Below, piece by piece: positions 7,568 through 14,851 of a stretch of 30,620 bases of DNA. The translations under genes were made by a program, and so were the position numbers. Within the stretch, counting starts at the first letter, position 1; each line of letters opens with the position of its first letter. The notes beneath the pieces are model-generated. The model made no database searches, was not told the DNA's origin, and saw only the letters and a program-made list of their open reading frames with translations. The stretch is taken from NCBI GenBank assembly GCA_900549915.1, contig URQF01000005.1:1-30620 (forward strand), read 5' to 3'. The stretch comes from an uncultured Mollicutes bacterium. GTDB lineage: Bacteria > Bacillota_I > Bacilli_A > RFN20 > CAG-288.

Positions 7568-9598
7568 TTAAATGCGCGGTCTAAGTATTGTAACTACTTT
7601 AGAGACTGTGACTTTGCAGGTTGCTGTCTTTTTGGCAGTGACATGGATGGCCATGTTTTCAAAGGCGCCGGCTTTGATGACTAAATCACCTTGTTTTGTC
7701 AAAAGATAGGTTTTATTGCCTAATGTGGCTTTGACTACCATTGTGAAATTCTCAGTATCCGAAAGCGTGAAACGATATGTGACTTCTTCTTTTCCGACGT
7801 TATCAAACGTGATAATGAAGCGACGTGTCTCATTTTCGATGAATTTACATTCGACTTCGGCTTTGGATTTACTATCGTCAAATTTCATAGAAGGAGCAGA
7901 TGCATACCAGCATTCATAACAGGTACCACCTCTATAGAAGTTGGCATCATGTTTATGAACCTCTGTGATTTCGACTTTTGCAATTGTTTTACCGGATTCT
8001 GTGAGAACGAAACTGCGGCCGATGAATCCAGGTGTTGAAGTAGGAAGATAGAATCTGACATCTTCGACTGTTTCCCCGCCTAAAACCATTGAGGTGCCTT
8101 CCGGGAAGAACATTCTGGCTTGTTTCGTAGAATAGGTGTCATTGAATCGGAGGTTGGGGAAGTATGTTTCTTTTGTACTATCGATCAAAGGAGTATGTTT
8201 TCCACCCTCGTCTTCTGTACATACATAGACGGTTGCCAAGAAGCGATCATACTCTTTCAGCGTGTCTTTCTTGCTGAGCGTATATCCTCTAGAGACTTCT
8301 GCTTTTGTGACACCAGTGATTTGCATCGCGACTTCTTCACCGACTGTTGCTTTATCGATGAGAATTCTTTTTCTTTCCATTGCTGCGACTGTGACAGACT
8401 TGGCAATCTCATGTATATAAAGGGAATCGCCTTTTTTGATTGTTCCGCGAGGAATCACTGTTGTGATAATGACACCTTCTCTTCCTGAGATGGTGAAGAT
8501 GTCCTGAATTCCACAATAGAAGTCAGCGGTATCATAGCTTGTCAAAGTGACTTCAGTGATATCTCCGATATCCAATGCATAGTTGGGATTATCGATCTTC
8601 AATGCTGTTGCAGGGACCTTCTTTATACCGGCAACATCATAGGATTTGTCCAGGACAAGCTTGACTGTTTTCTTCGTGACGGTATCGAATCGGACTTCGA
8701 TATCGTCTAACTGAATCCTATCATCGGCAACATTGGCACCTAAGTCTCTGATAAATTCTTTCTTAGTCAGTTTGACTGCGAATTGTGCAATCTTCCTTTC
8801 GCCTGTCTTTTCCGCAGCCTGCCATTCACTTGTTTCAGGGAGTGTGATCTTGTACTCATAGACTCCGACATCAGAAGGAGCATTTGTGGAGTAAGCTTCT
8901 GTTCCTTTCTGTCGGTATTCGATCTTCCTGTTTTCTTTGCTCTCGGTTCCGATATAGTTATCCAAAGCAAAAGGTCTTGTGTCATAGACAAACTCTGTCT
9001 TAGCGACAGTGATGGTTCTCGGCTTTAAGGTGAGAGCAGTTCCTTCAATCGTCTTCTCTTCGTGGAAGGCACAGACAGTGCAGGTTCTTTCATCGACTCT
9101 GTCCTTCTGATATTCGGCTTCTGTTTTGACAGTCCAAGTTCCTTCATGGGCGCTGAAGTCCTTCTTCATCGCATCATGACCGGTGCATGTCGTTTCATGC
9201 CAATGGCCTGTTTCGTCCTTCTTCCATTCCGTTGACCATTCGTGGGTGCCAGTATTCTCAGCAGTTCTTTCTGTCTCAAAATTGCAGACGGAGCAGACAC
9301 CTTTTTCTACTTTGTCTGTATGAACACCAGCCGGTGTCTTTTCAGTCCAGACAAAAGTATGATCGGCGATATCTTTCTTATCGCCGCAGGATGTATCTTT
9401 GCAGGAATGCCAATGCTTGGTATCATCATGATCCCAGGTATCAGAATAATTGTGCTTGTGGACAGATGGTTCTGTCTTCTTTTCAGTAACGGCAGGCGGA
9501 GTGGTTGTGTTGCTTTCTTTGTTTCTACAGCTGGATAATGGCCCTGCTGTCAATAATGCCAGCGTTGCAATCAGTGCGGATAGTTTTGTCTTATTCAT
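7568..9598 (-). CDS. Surface lipoprotein with Cys/His repeats and EF-Tu domain II-III-like region
   Basis: 676 residues. A lipoprotein signal ends in LSSC (Cys24). Residues 47-106 and 119-176 are two repeats with an HWH motif and CxxC-type cysteines, probably metal-binding. Residues 192-350 look like MBG/Ig-like beta domains. Residues 360-547 resemble EF-Tu domains II and III: DIFTISGREGVIITTVIPRG matches the EF-Tu [20 protein letters not shown] region, then RILIDKATVGEEV, VSRGYTLSKKDTLK, ATVYVCTEDEGGKHTPL (EF-Tu AEVYVLxKEEGGRHTPF), FFPEGTSMVLGGETV and a final GKTIAKVEI. The G domain is absent, so no GTPase is expected. A C-terminal beta-rich part follows. It ends an operon after a second lipoprotein with the same HWH repeat. 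Met is mostly ATG (8 internal) with 3 AGG. The lipoprotein call is firm. The EF-Tu resemblance is strong by eye but needs a profile search; function is unknown. Confidence 0.85.
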   Translation of the reverse strand: MNKTKLSALIATLALLTAGPLSSCRNKESNTTTPPAVTEKKTEPSVHKHNYSDTWDHDDTKHWHSCKDTSCGDKKDIADHTFVWTEKTPAGVHTDKVEKGVCSVCNFETERTAENTGTHEWSTEWKKDETGHWHETTCTGHDAMKKDFSAHEGTWTVKTEAEYQKDRVDERTCTVCAFHEEKTIEGTALTLKPRTITVAKTEFVYDTRPFALDNYIGTESKENRKIEYRQKGTEAYSTNAPSDVGVYEYKITLPETSEWQAAEKTGERKIAQFAVKLTKKEFIRDLGANVADDRIQLDDIEVRFDTVTKKTVKLVLDKSYDVAGIKKVPATALKIDNPNYALDIGDITEVTLTSYDTADFYCGIQDIFTISGREGVIITTVIPRGTIKKGDSLYIHEIAKSVTVAAMERKRILIDKATVGEEVAMQITGVTKAEVSRGYTLSKKDTLKEYDRFLATVYVCTEDEGGKHTPLIDSTKETYFPNLRFNDTYSTKQARMFFPEGTSMVLGGETVEDVRFYLPTSTPGFIGRSFVLTESGKTIAKVEITEVHKHDANFYRGGTCYECWYASAPSMKFDDSKSKAEVECKFIENETRRFIITFDNVGKEEVTYRFTLSDTENFTMVVKATLGNKTYLLTKQGDLVIKAGAFENMAIHVTAKKTATCKVTVSKVVTILRPRI

Positions 9599-9640
9599 AT
9601 TTGTTCTGCACTATTCATTTGTTGTTCCCCAATAGTACAT
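9595..9640 (-). other. Two overlapping leader mini-frames
   Basis: The strong ribosome binding site AAAGGAGGT near 9643-9651 is not next to the lipoprotein ATG but to an ATG at 9640, which encodes MYYWGTTNE and stops at 9611. A second ATG at 9618 overlaps that stop region and encodes MNSAEQI, stopping at 9595, where its TGA overlaps the lipoprotein ATG (9598). The chain could couple translation of the lipoprotein to the leader peptides. It may also be coincidence, with a weak direct start at 9598. Confidence 0.35.
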
Positions 9641-9688
9641 TTACCTCCTTTTTGGTATGGGGAAAGGTTAAAAATTGTTTTGAATCTA

Positions 9689-10621
9689 TTATTCTGTTAC
9701 GACCGTCAGGATGTGTTCCATTGTCAGACCGGTAGTCACTGCAGTAAAGATAAGCTTCGATCTATCGAGAGAGAATGCAGCTGTCGCACTGGTGAAGAAT
9801 CCATACTCATGGGCAGGAATACCATTTTTCATATCCTCTGCGTTATCAAAGAAGATGATGGTATTGCCAGTGATTGTATAGAGGACAGTGCAGTTGAATA
9901 ACTCTGGTTCCATACCGAAGGCAGCAGATGCTTTCTCTTCAGTCTTATCAAATGCGAATCGGATGGTGAGAGCCTGATTCCTTTCTTTGTATTGCTCTTC
10001 TGTCATTTCCATTTCCGCGAGAAATGCTTTCTTCTGTTCTTCCGTTCCGGTCCAGTTCAAGTTCGTAGAAGTGTGGTTATAGGTTTTTCCTTTGACGCTT
10101 TCTCCCCATTTTGCATAAAGGGTAAAGACTCTTGCCGGCCTGTAAGTGAACTCAAAGGGTGTTTCAGACAGCGTCGTTCCGTTATCGCTGCTTTCATACC
10201 ATCCGCCAAAGATATAGCCTTCCTTTGTCGGAGCAGCAGGTGCTTCGATTTTTGCGCCTGCTTCAGCAGTGATGTTTTTTACTTCGCTTCCGCCTCTGCT
10301 ATCAAAGGTGATGGTATAGGTTGTTTCCACCTTCAGCTTTTCAATGATTTCCGTCTTTTCTCTTAGACAAGTAGAACAGACGTACTCCATGATTCCTGTT
10401 TCAGTTTTGGTGGGCTCTTTTGTCACTTTTCCACTGTCCCAGACATGTTTTTCTTTTTCAGAAGTGTCTTTGTGCCCATCTGTCAGACAAACATGCCAGT
10501 GATAATTCTCATCGCTTTCCCATTTCGTTGAGAAGTTATGTTCCTTCTCACCGCAGGAAACGAATAGAGGGGCTGCCATGAAAGATAACAACAACGTTGT
10601 CATAAGCGTCTTGTGTTTCAT
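9689..10621 (-). CDS. Surface lipoprotein with HWH/Cys and Flg_new-type repeats
   Basis: 310 residues. A lipoprotein signal ends FVSC (Cys23). Residues 28-90 form one HWH/Cys repeat closely resembling those of the downstream large lipoprotein (YHWHVCLTDGHKDTS, then VCSTCLREK). Next is a Listeria-Bacteroides (Flg_new) beta-grasp repeat of about 70 residues, recognisable from ITFDSRGGSEV, GYIFGGWYE and FTLYAKW. The AGG codon in TYMPARVFTLYAKW sits where this repeat family often has MPA. The C-terminal 130 residues are not recognised. The start follows AAAGGAGC. It is the first gene of a two-gene operon, and no terminator separates it from the next gene. Probably cell-wall exposed, with a role in binding or adhesion (inference). 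Met usage is about 8 internal ATG against 2 AGG. Confidence 0.85.
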   Translation of the reverse strand: MKHKTLMTTLLLSFMAAPLFVSCGEKEHNFSTKWESDENYHWHVCLTDGHKDTSEKEKHVWDSGKVTKEPTKTETGIMEYVCSTCLREKTEIIEKLKVETTYTITFDSRGGSEVKNITAEAGAKIEAPAAPTKEGYIFGGWYESSDNGTTLSETPFEFTYRPARVFTLYAKWGESVKGKTYNHTSTNLNWTGTEEQKKAFLAEMEMTEEQYKERNQALTIRFAFDKTEEKASAAFGMEPELFNCTVLYTITGNTIIFFDNAEDMKNGIPAHEYGFFTSATAAFSLDRSKLIFTAVTTGLTMEHILTVVTE

Positions 10622-10674
10622 ATGTTTGCTCCTTTTGTGTGTAGATGTCGTGGTTAGATGATTTTAACAACATG

Positions 10675-10720
10675 AAAAAAACGGCAAAAGTGCCATTTGG
10701 CACCCCTAGCCGTATTTTTT
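10675..10720. terminator. Terminator after the signalling operon
   Basis: The arms acggc and gccgt (10681-10685 and 10709-10713) enclose a perfect inner hairpin gtgcca/tggcac (10690-10695 and 10698-10703). The structure is flanked by runs of A and T on both sides (aaaaaaacggc and gccgtatttttt), so it can work in both directions. It follows the response regulator stop codon by about 50 nt on the minus strand. Confidence 0.8.
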
Positions 10721-10771
10721 GAAGAAATTTTCGATCAATTCTATCTTTTTAGCTGATGTTTAACGCTGGAA

Positions 10772-11422
10772 TCATAAGATTTCGTCGTCTTTGTTCAGGA
10801 TGACGATGCCGGATTCTCTCGCTTTGACCGCAAGCTGGGTACGGGAGCGGAACCCTGTCTTCTGAAGCATGTCAGCGATATGGTTCTTGATGACGCCCGG
10901 TGAGACATTCCTTCTCTCTGATATTTCGATATTGGAGAATCCGCCTGTCACATAGCGAAGGACTTCAAGCTCTTTCTTAGTGAATCTTGAACTGTCTGTC
11001 AGTCCGATTTTGACAGTGTGTGCAGTATTCGGATAGATGATTTCTCCATTCATGACCTTTTCCATCAGTTCGATAATCGGTTGCTCGTTGGTCTCTTTGT
11101 ACCAGAAACCTTCTACACCAATTTCTTTTGCTCTTTCGATGTAGGAACATTCAGGCATAGATGTGACGATGATGATTTTGATCTTTGGAAATTTCTTTTT
11201 GATCTTCTTTGCTTCATCAAGCCCGCTTTCTCCGCCTTCTGTGATGACATCCATCAGAATGAGATCAATCGGTCTTGAAAGACAGTATACTTCCGTGAAA
11301 GCAGCACTGGCGATGCTTCCTGCCAGTGCAAAACGGGAGGAGGTGTTGATGAAGTGTTCGAATAGCTGCCGAGGCATCGCCTGATCTTCGACAATCAGGA
11401 CTTTGTATTTTTCATCTGTCAT
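10772..11422 (-). CDS. NarL/LuxR-type response regulator
   Basis: 216 residues. The receiver domain has acidic residues Glu12-Asp13, phosphoacceptor Asp58 (LILMDVIT) and Thr87-Ser88 in VTSMP. The C-terminal LuxR-type helix-turn-helix runs from about residue 145: TKKELEVLRYVTGGFSN, then ERMNVSPGVIKNHIADML and FRSRTQLAVKA. The one AGG codon (residue 171) lies in the recognition region at a position that is normally hydrophobic (for example RLNVSPGTVKNH). It is translated with the kinase gene (11-nt overlap), so it is the cognate partner. Targets are unknown; the adjacent lipoprotein operon on the same strand is an obvious candidate. Confidence 0.92.
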   Translation of the reverse strand: MTDEKYKVLIVEDQAMPRQLFEHFINTSSRFALAGSIASAAFTEVYCLSRPIDLILMDVITEGGESGLDEAKKIKKKFPKIKIIIVTSMPECSYIERAKEIGVEGFWYKETNEQPIIELMEKVMNGEIIYPNTAHTVKIGLTDSSRFTKKELEVLRYVTGGFSNIEISERRNVSPGVIKNHIADMLQKTGFRSRTQLAVKARESGIVILNKDDEIL

Positions 11423-12704
11423 ACTCTTCTCCTTTCTCTATGGTGATATTCATCTCAAAGCGCGGGAAACTGATAATTTTCATGCTTCCGCCTTCTCTTT
11501 CAATGAGCAAGCGCAGCGAGGATAATCCTCCTCCCTCTTTGATTTCTTCTTTTGGCTGTTCTCCGTTATTGGTAATCTGAATCTCAATGAATCGATTCCT
11601 CTCTTTGAAAGAGACATAGACTTCGTTTCCCTTGGCGTGTTTGATGGTGTTTGTCATGCATTCGATGATTGCTTTGGCTGCGATTTTCTTTCCTTTTCTG
11701 CTCTCTGGTCTTCTTCCGCAGAAGATAACGCTGATACCGATATCTTTTGCCGCTTTGAACAGTTCATCATAGGTATCATTGCTTTCGTTCTCCTTCATAC
11801 TTTCAAAGGCGATAAGTGTATTCTTCCAAGTGGAGAGAAGGTCTTCTTTTTCTTCTTCAGTCCTATCTTTATCTAAGGACCGGCGGGATAAGATTAATAG
11901 CTTTCCTAATTTGTCGTGGATGTTCCTCTTTGCGGACAAGGTCTCTTTTTCAATCGTCAGTTCTTCGATTGTCTCTCCGTATTGTCTCATTCTCTTATTG
12001 AAAGAAGAGAGCTCTTTGTTCTTTTTGTTCAGTTCCCTGGAGAGCTGATGTTTTCTTGTGATATCTGTCGCTATGATTTCATAAAGGGATTCATCCGATA
12101 GTTGATGTTCTCTTCTTCTGAAAGAGTAGACATAATCATCAAGAGAAATGATATATTCTTCATCATCCTGATGAGAAAGGCTGTTTCTTTTTATGTTCTC
12201 ATCTGTGAGGATGCTGATGAACTTTTTTCCGTTCAATAAGTATTCTCCAGTGATTCTGATAGAGAAATCATTCCTTTTGCTGTTGACTAATCTTGTCACA
12301 CCGCTTGCTTCATAGAAGCAGATACCGCAAGGAAGATCATCAAAGGCTTCTTTGATGCTCCTCTTCGATATTGTGTTCTTTCTGTTTCTGATAAGTACGA
12401 TGGTGATGAATAGATTCAAAAGCGTGAATAAGGATAATAACAGGAAATCGATGGAAACAGGGATGGAAACTGCAAAGGTGGATAAGGGGTCCAGTTTTGA
12501 AACATCATCGATGTCAAAATAAGTAAGGCTTCCGATTAGAAGAATACTGAAGAAGATGGTAATCCTAGATTCTGTTATGATAAAGACATATTTATGCTTG
12601 TGGTGAGAACATAAGAAGGCTGTGCAGAGTGAAAAGATGATGAGAGAGAAATAGAGAATAGAAATGAGAGTCTGGAGAACATAGGGGGCTGTGATGTAAT
12701 TCAT
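11412..12704 (-). CDS. Membrane PAS sensor histidine kinase
   Basis: 430 residues. Four hydrophobic segments span residues 1-105, followed by a PAS-like domain (about 118-220, starting FDDLPCGICFYEASG), a coiled coil, and a HisKA_3-like dimerisation helix with KMNIHDKLGKLL in which His263 is the probable phosphorylation site. The ATPase domain has an N-box ECMTNTIKHA (Asn352) and G-box EGGGLSSLRLL near 390-400. Length and layout fit a complete kinase. Its ATG overlaps the stop of the upstream 7TM gene as ATGA, and its end overlaps the regulator. Six AGG and five internal ATG encode Met by my count. Confidence 0.9.
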   Translation of the reverse strand: MNYITAPYVLQTLISILYFSLIIFSLCTAFLCSHHKHKYVFIITESRITIFFSILLIGSLTYFDIDDVSKLDPLSTFAVSIPVSIDFLLLSLFTLLNLFITIVLIRNRKNTISKRSIKEAFDDLPCGICFYEASGVTRLVNSKRNDFSIRITGEYLLNGKKFISILTDENIKRNSLSHQDDEEYIISLDDYVYSFRRREHQLSDESLYEIIATDITRKHQLSRELNKKNKELSSFNKRMRQYGETIEELTIEKETLSAKRNIHDKLGKLLILSRRSLDKDRTEEEKEDLLSTWKNTLIAFESMKENESNDTYDELFKAAKDIGISVIFCGRRPESRKGKKIAAKAIIECMTNTIKHAKGNEVYVSFKERNRFIEIQITNNGEQPKEEIKEGGGLSSLRLLIEREGGSMKIISFPRFEMNITIEKGEEYDR

Positions 12705-14368
12705 TCTGTTTTACCTCCTTTCTCAAAAGAGAGGATGGTATAGGAAAGATTGTCTTCTGTAAAAGAAGAGAGTTTTCCTTTATATTGATTCAGTTTCTCA
12801 TGATCAAATCCTTCTAAGGAGATATCAGTAACATTGGAGAGGATGCGGAGTGATAACTGATCGTTGACAGAATCGATTCTGATCAGGATTTCGTTGAGTG
12901 AATCAAAACAGGTTTTCAGATAAAACTGGAAAAATTCATAAAGGAGAATGCATTCGTTTCCGTCGTATTCTCCTTTTGCTTCATTGATAAGAGAAGCCGA
13001 AATGTGGCATTCATTGAGATAGAGAAGAGATTCATTGATTGACAATATGATTTCCTCTATGTTGATGTTCTTTTTCTGACTATGAAGGATTTCAAGGTTG
13101 CTTCTTCTTTTGATATAAGAGAGATAGACACATGCTTTCTTTAGATTCTTAGAATAGTCTTTGCTGTCTTTGTCTGTACTTTCAAGGAGTGTTTTCAACT
13201 GAAGCAGATCATGATTGAGAATGGAAAAGACTTTATCGTAAAGTTGGTTTTTCTGCTGAAGCTTTGTTTTCTTCTCTTTGAGTTCGTTTTCATAAGCAAT
13301 CAGTTCTTTTTCTTCTGAGAGGAGTTCGTTCGTGCTTGATAATTCATTCACCATCTTTGTAATGGAAGAAAGATCCTCGATATAAAAGATATGTCCTCCT
13401 GATATTTTCTGATTCGATAAGCGGATGTTCTCGTTTAAAAAGAGAGGACCTTTTGTCCTACAGTCTTGGTATTGTTCTTTTGTAATATCCGTATCATCTA
13501 AATGATTGATGATAGGAACGAGATCATTGTCAGTGATGACAAAAGGAAGAGAAGAGATCTCTGAATAAAGGAGATAGTTGTCGTTGGATGGAATCAGACC
13601 GATAAAGATACAGGTCTCTATTAGAAGGATGAAGGAAAAGGACAATAGTTCTGGTACCTTATAGGATTGGGTGGCATAGATGAAACATAAAAAACAAGCG
13701 GCAGTCGTAACGGCAAAGACAAGAAGCGGAATCCAGATTTTTCTTTTGCACACGGAGATACTGCATTTCAAAATCAAGGTGACAAGAGACAAAAACGTCA
13801 TGATGATAATCCATCCTATTGCAAGATAATAGACGATCTGATGGCTGTATTCTGCAACAGAATTCTCTTTTGTTGCTTTGAAAGCAAAGGCGAGCTGATG
13901 GAAATCATTTGTCAGGATGAGAAGAATCAGGACAATAGCAGGAAGGAGTATAAGATAGATCAGTTTTGATAGATTCTCTTTCTTTTTTCTTGTTAGTTCC
14001 ATCCTGGCGATAAGAGAGAGAGGTGGAACTAGACATTGCGGAATATAATACCTATACCACAGGTATCTGGAGATGGTGTCCTTTCTTGCGAAGATGTTGT
14101 ATTTGATGAATCGGATAAAGAGCCAGAAGAAGAGAAGCATTGCGATGATGACTAGTTTTCTTCTGATTCCTTTCTGAATGATTCTCTGTCTGATCGATTT
14201 TCCCCATAAGAAAATCAGAAGAAGGAAGATGGCATTGGCTAGAAAGGCAAAGCTATGAGCATAGACAGGAGGCAAGTAGATATCATAGTATTGGAAGAAT
14301 CCTGCAAGCACGAAGAAAAAAGTAGAAATAATGAGTTCGATTGTCTTTCTGCTTACTTTCTTTTGCAT
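12701..14368 (-). CDS. 7TM sensor protein with degenerate kinase module
   Basis: 555 residues. The N-terminal 260 residues form a 7TM histidine-kinase sensory domain with family motifs RYLWYMYYIPQ and LTNDFHQLAFAF; the AGG codon in WYMYY sits on a column that is usually Leu or Met. A long coiled coil (about 335-380) leads to a degenerate dimerisation helix with LNHDLLQLKTLL in place of the usual IHDxxG. The C-terminal region should be the ATPase domain, but I see no N-box Asn and no glycine-rich lid. I read it as a pseudokinase or scaffold that pairs with the complete kinase in the next gene (ATGA overlap). The ligand is unknown. The start follows AGGGAGTAAGT. Confidence 0.82.
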   Translation of the reverse strand: MQKKVSRKTIELIISTFFFVLAGFFQYYDIYLPPVYAHSFAFLANAIFLLLIFLWGKSIRQRIIQKGIRRKLVIIAMLLFFWLFIRFIKYNIFARKDTISRYLWYRYYIPQCLVPPLSLIARMELTRKKKENLSKLIYLILLPAIVLILLILTNDFHQLAFAFKATKENSVAEYSHQIVYYLAIGWIIIMTFLSLVTLILKCSISVCKRKIWIPLLVFAVTTAACFLCFIYATQSYKVPELLSFSFILLIETCIFIGLIPSNDNYLLYSEISSLPFVITDNDLVPIINHLDDTDITKEQYQDCRTKGPLFLNENIRLSNQKISGGHIFYIEDLSSITKMVNELSSTNELLSEEKELIAYENELKEKKTKLQQKNQLYDKVFSILNHDLLQLKTLLESTDKDSKDYSKNLKKACVYLSYIKRRSNLEILHSQKKNINIEEIILSINESLLYLNECHISASLINEAKGEYDGNECILLYEFFQFYLKTCFDSLNEILIRIDSVNDQLSLRILSNVTDISLEGFDHEKLNQYKGKLSSFTEDNLSYTILSFEKGGKTE

Positions 14369-14395
14369 ACTTACTCCCTATGCAGCTAACTTTAT

Positions 14396-14423
14396 TCTAT
14401 AACATATCGTTAATGCATTTCAA
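14396..14423 (-). promoter_or_regulatory. Sigma-A promoter of the signalling operon
   Basis: On the minus strand, TTGAAA (14418-14423) and TATAGA (14396-14401) are 16 nt apart, about 28 nt upstream of the ATG of the 7TM sensor gene. The match is good, and the position fits the first gene of the three-gene operon. Confidence 0.6.
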
Positions 14424-14450
14424 TGACAGCTTTTGTTTGTCGACTGACTG

Positions 14451-14485
14451 AAAAGAAACTGACTTTATGCAAATCAGTCTCTTTT
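14451..14485. repeat. Inverted repeat upstream of the signalling promoter
   Basis: aaaagaaactga (14451-14462) pairs with tcagtctctttt (14474-14485) with one mismatch and an 11-nt loop. It lies about 30 nt upstream of the -35 box and could be a regulator site or a weak terminator. Confidence 0.35.
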
Positions 14486-14538
14486 CATTATCAGCGTTAT
14501 TTCAAATGAAAACAGAAAAGGAACGGGGCGGAGAGGAG

Positions 14539-14811
14539 ATGGTCGAAAAACAGTGCACGCCATGCCGTCGAACAGAAAAGATGGAAGCGGACATTGTTTT
14601 CTAATGCTGGGAAATAAACGGAGGACCGTTTACAGCGTTCGACTGCCCTTACTGTGATCCAGGAATAATGATTCCAAAACAGGTGATTGAGGAGACGGAG
14701 GCCGAGGACGAAAAAAGAAAAACACCTCGGCAGACCAAAAGAAAAAAGATAACAGACATAAACACATTGTTTCCTAGTAATGTAACAAGGTACAAATTTC
14801 AAAGCAACGCA
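14539..14811 (+). pseudogene. Possible zinc-finger remnant with in-frame stop
   Basis: ATG at 14539 after GGAG opens MVEKQCTPCRRTEKM, then meets TAA after codon 21. The same frame continues CWEINGGP and FDCPYCDPG, then a basic tail rich in Lys, Arg and Glu. The order CxxC ... CxxC suggests one zinc-ribbon protein broken by the stop, and it would be the only plus-strand gene in the window. The open frame runs on into the uxuA terminator, which argues against a functional C-terminus. Low confidence: it could be chance. Confidence 0.2.
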
Positions 14812-14837
14812 AAAAGCTGCCCTTTCAGGCAGCTTTT
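14812..14837 (-). terminator. Terminator of the glucuronate operon
   Basis: aaaagctgcc (14812-14821) pairs perfectly with ggcagctttt (14828-14837) around a six-base loop, and on the minus strand the stem ends in TTTTT. It is 15 nt after the uxuA stop codon, so it closes the long catabolic operon. Confidence 0.88.
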
Positions 14838-14851
14838 GCTTTCAAAAGAAA

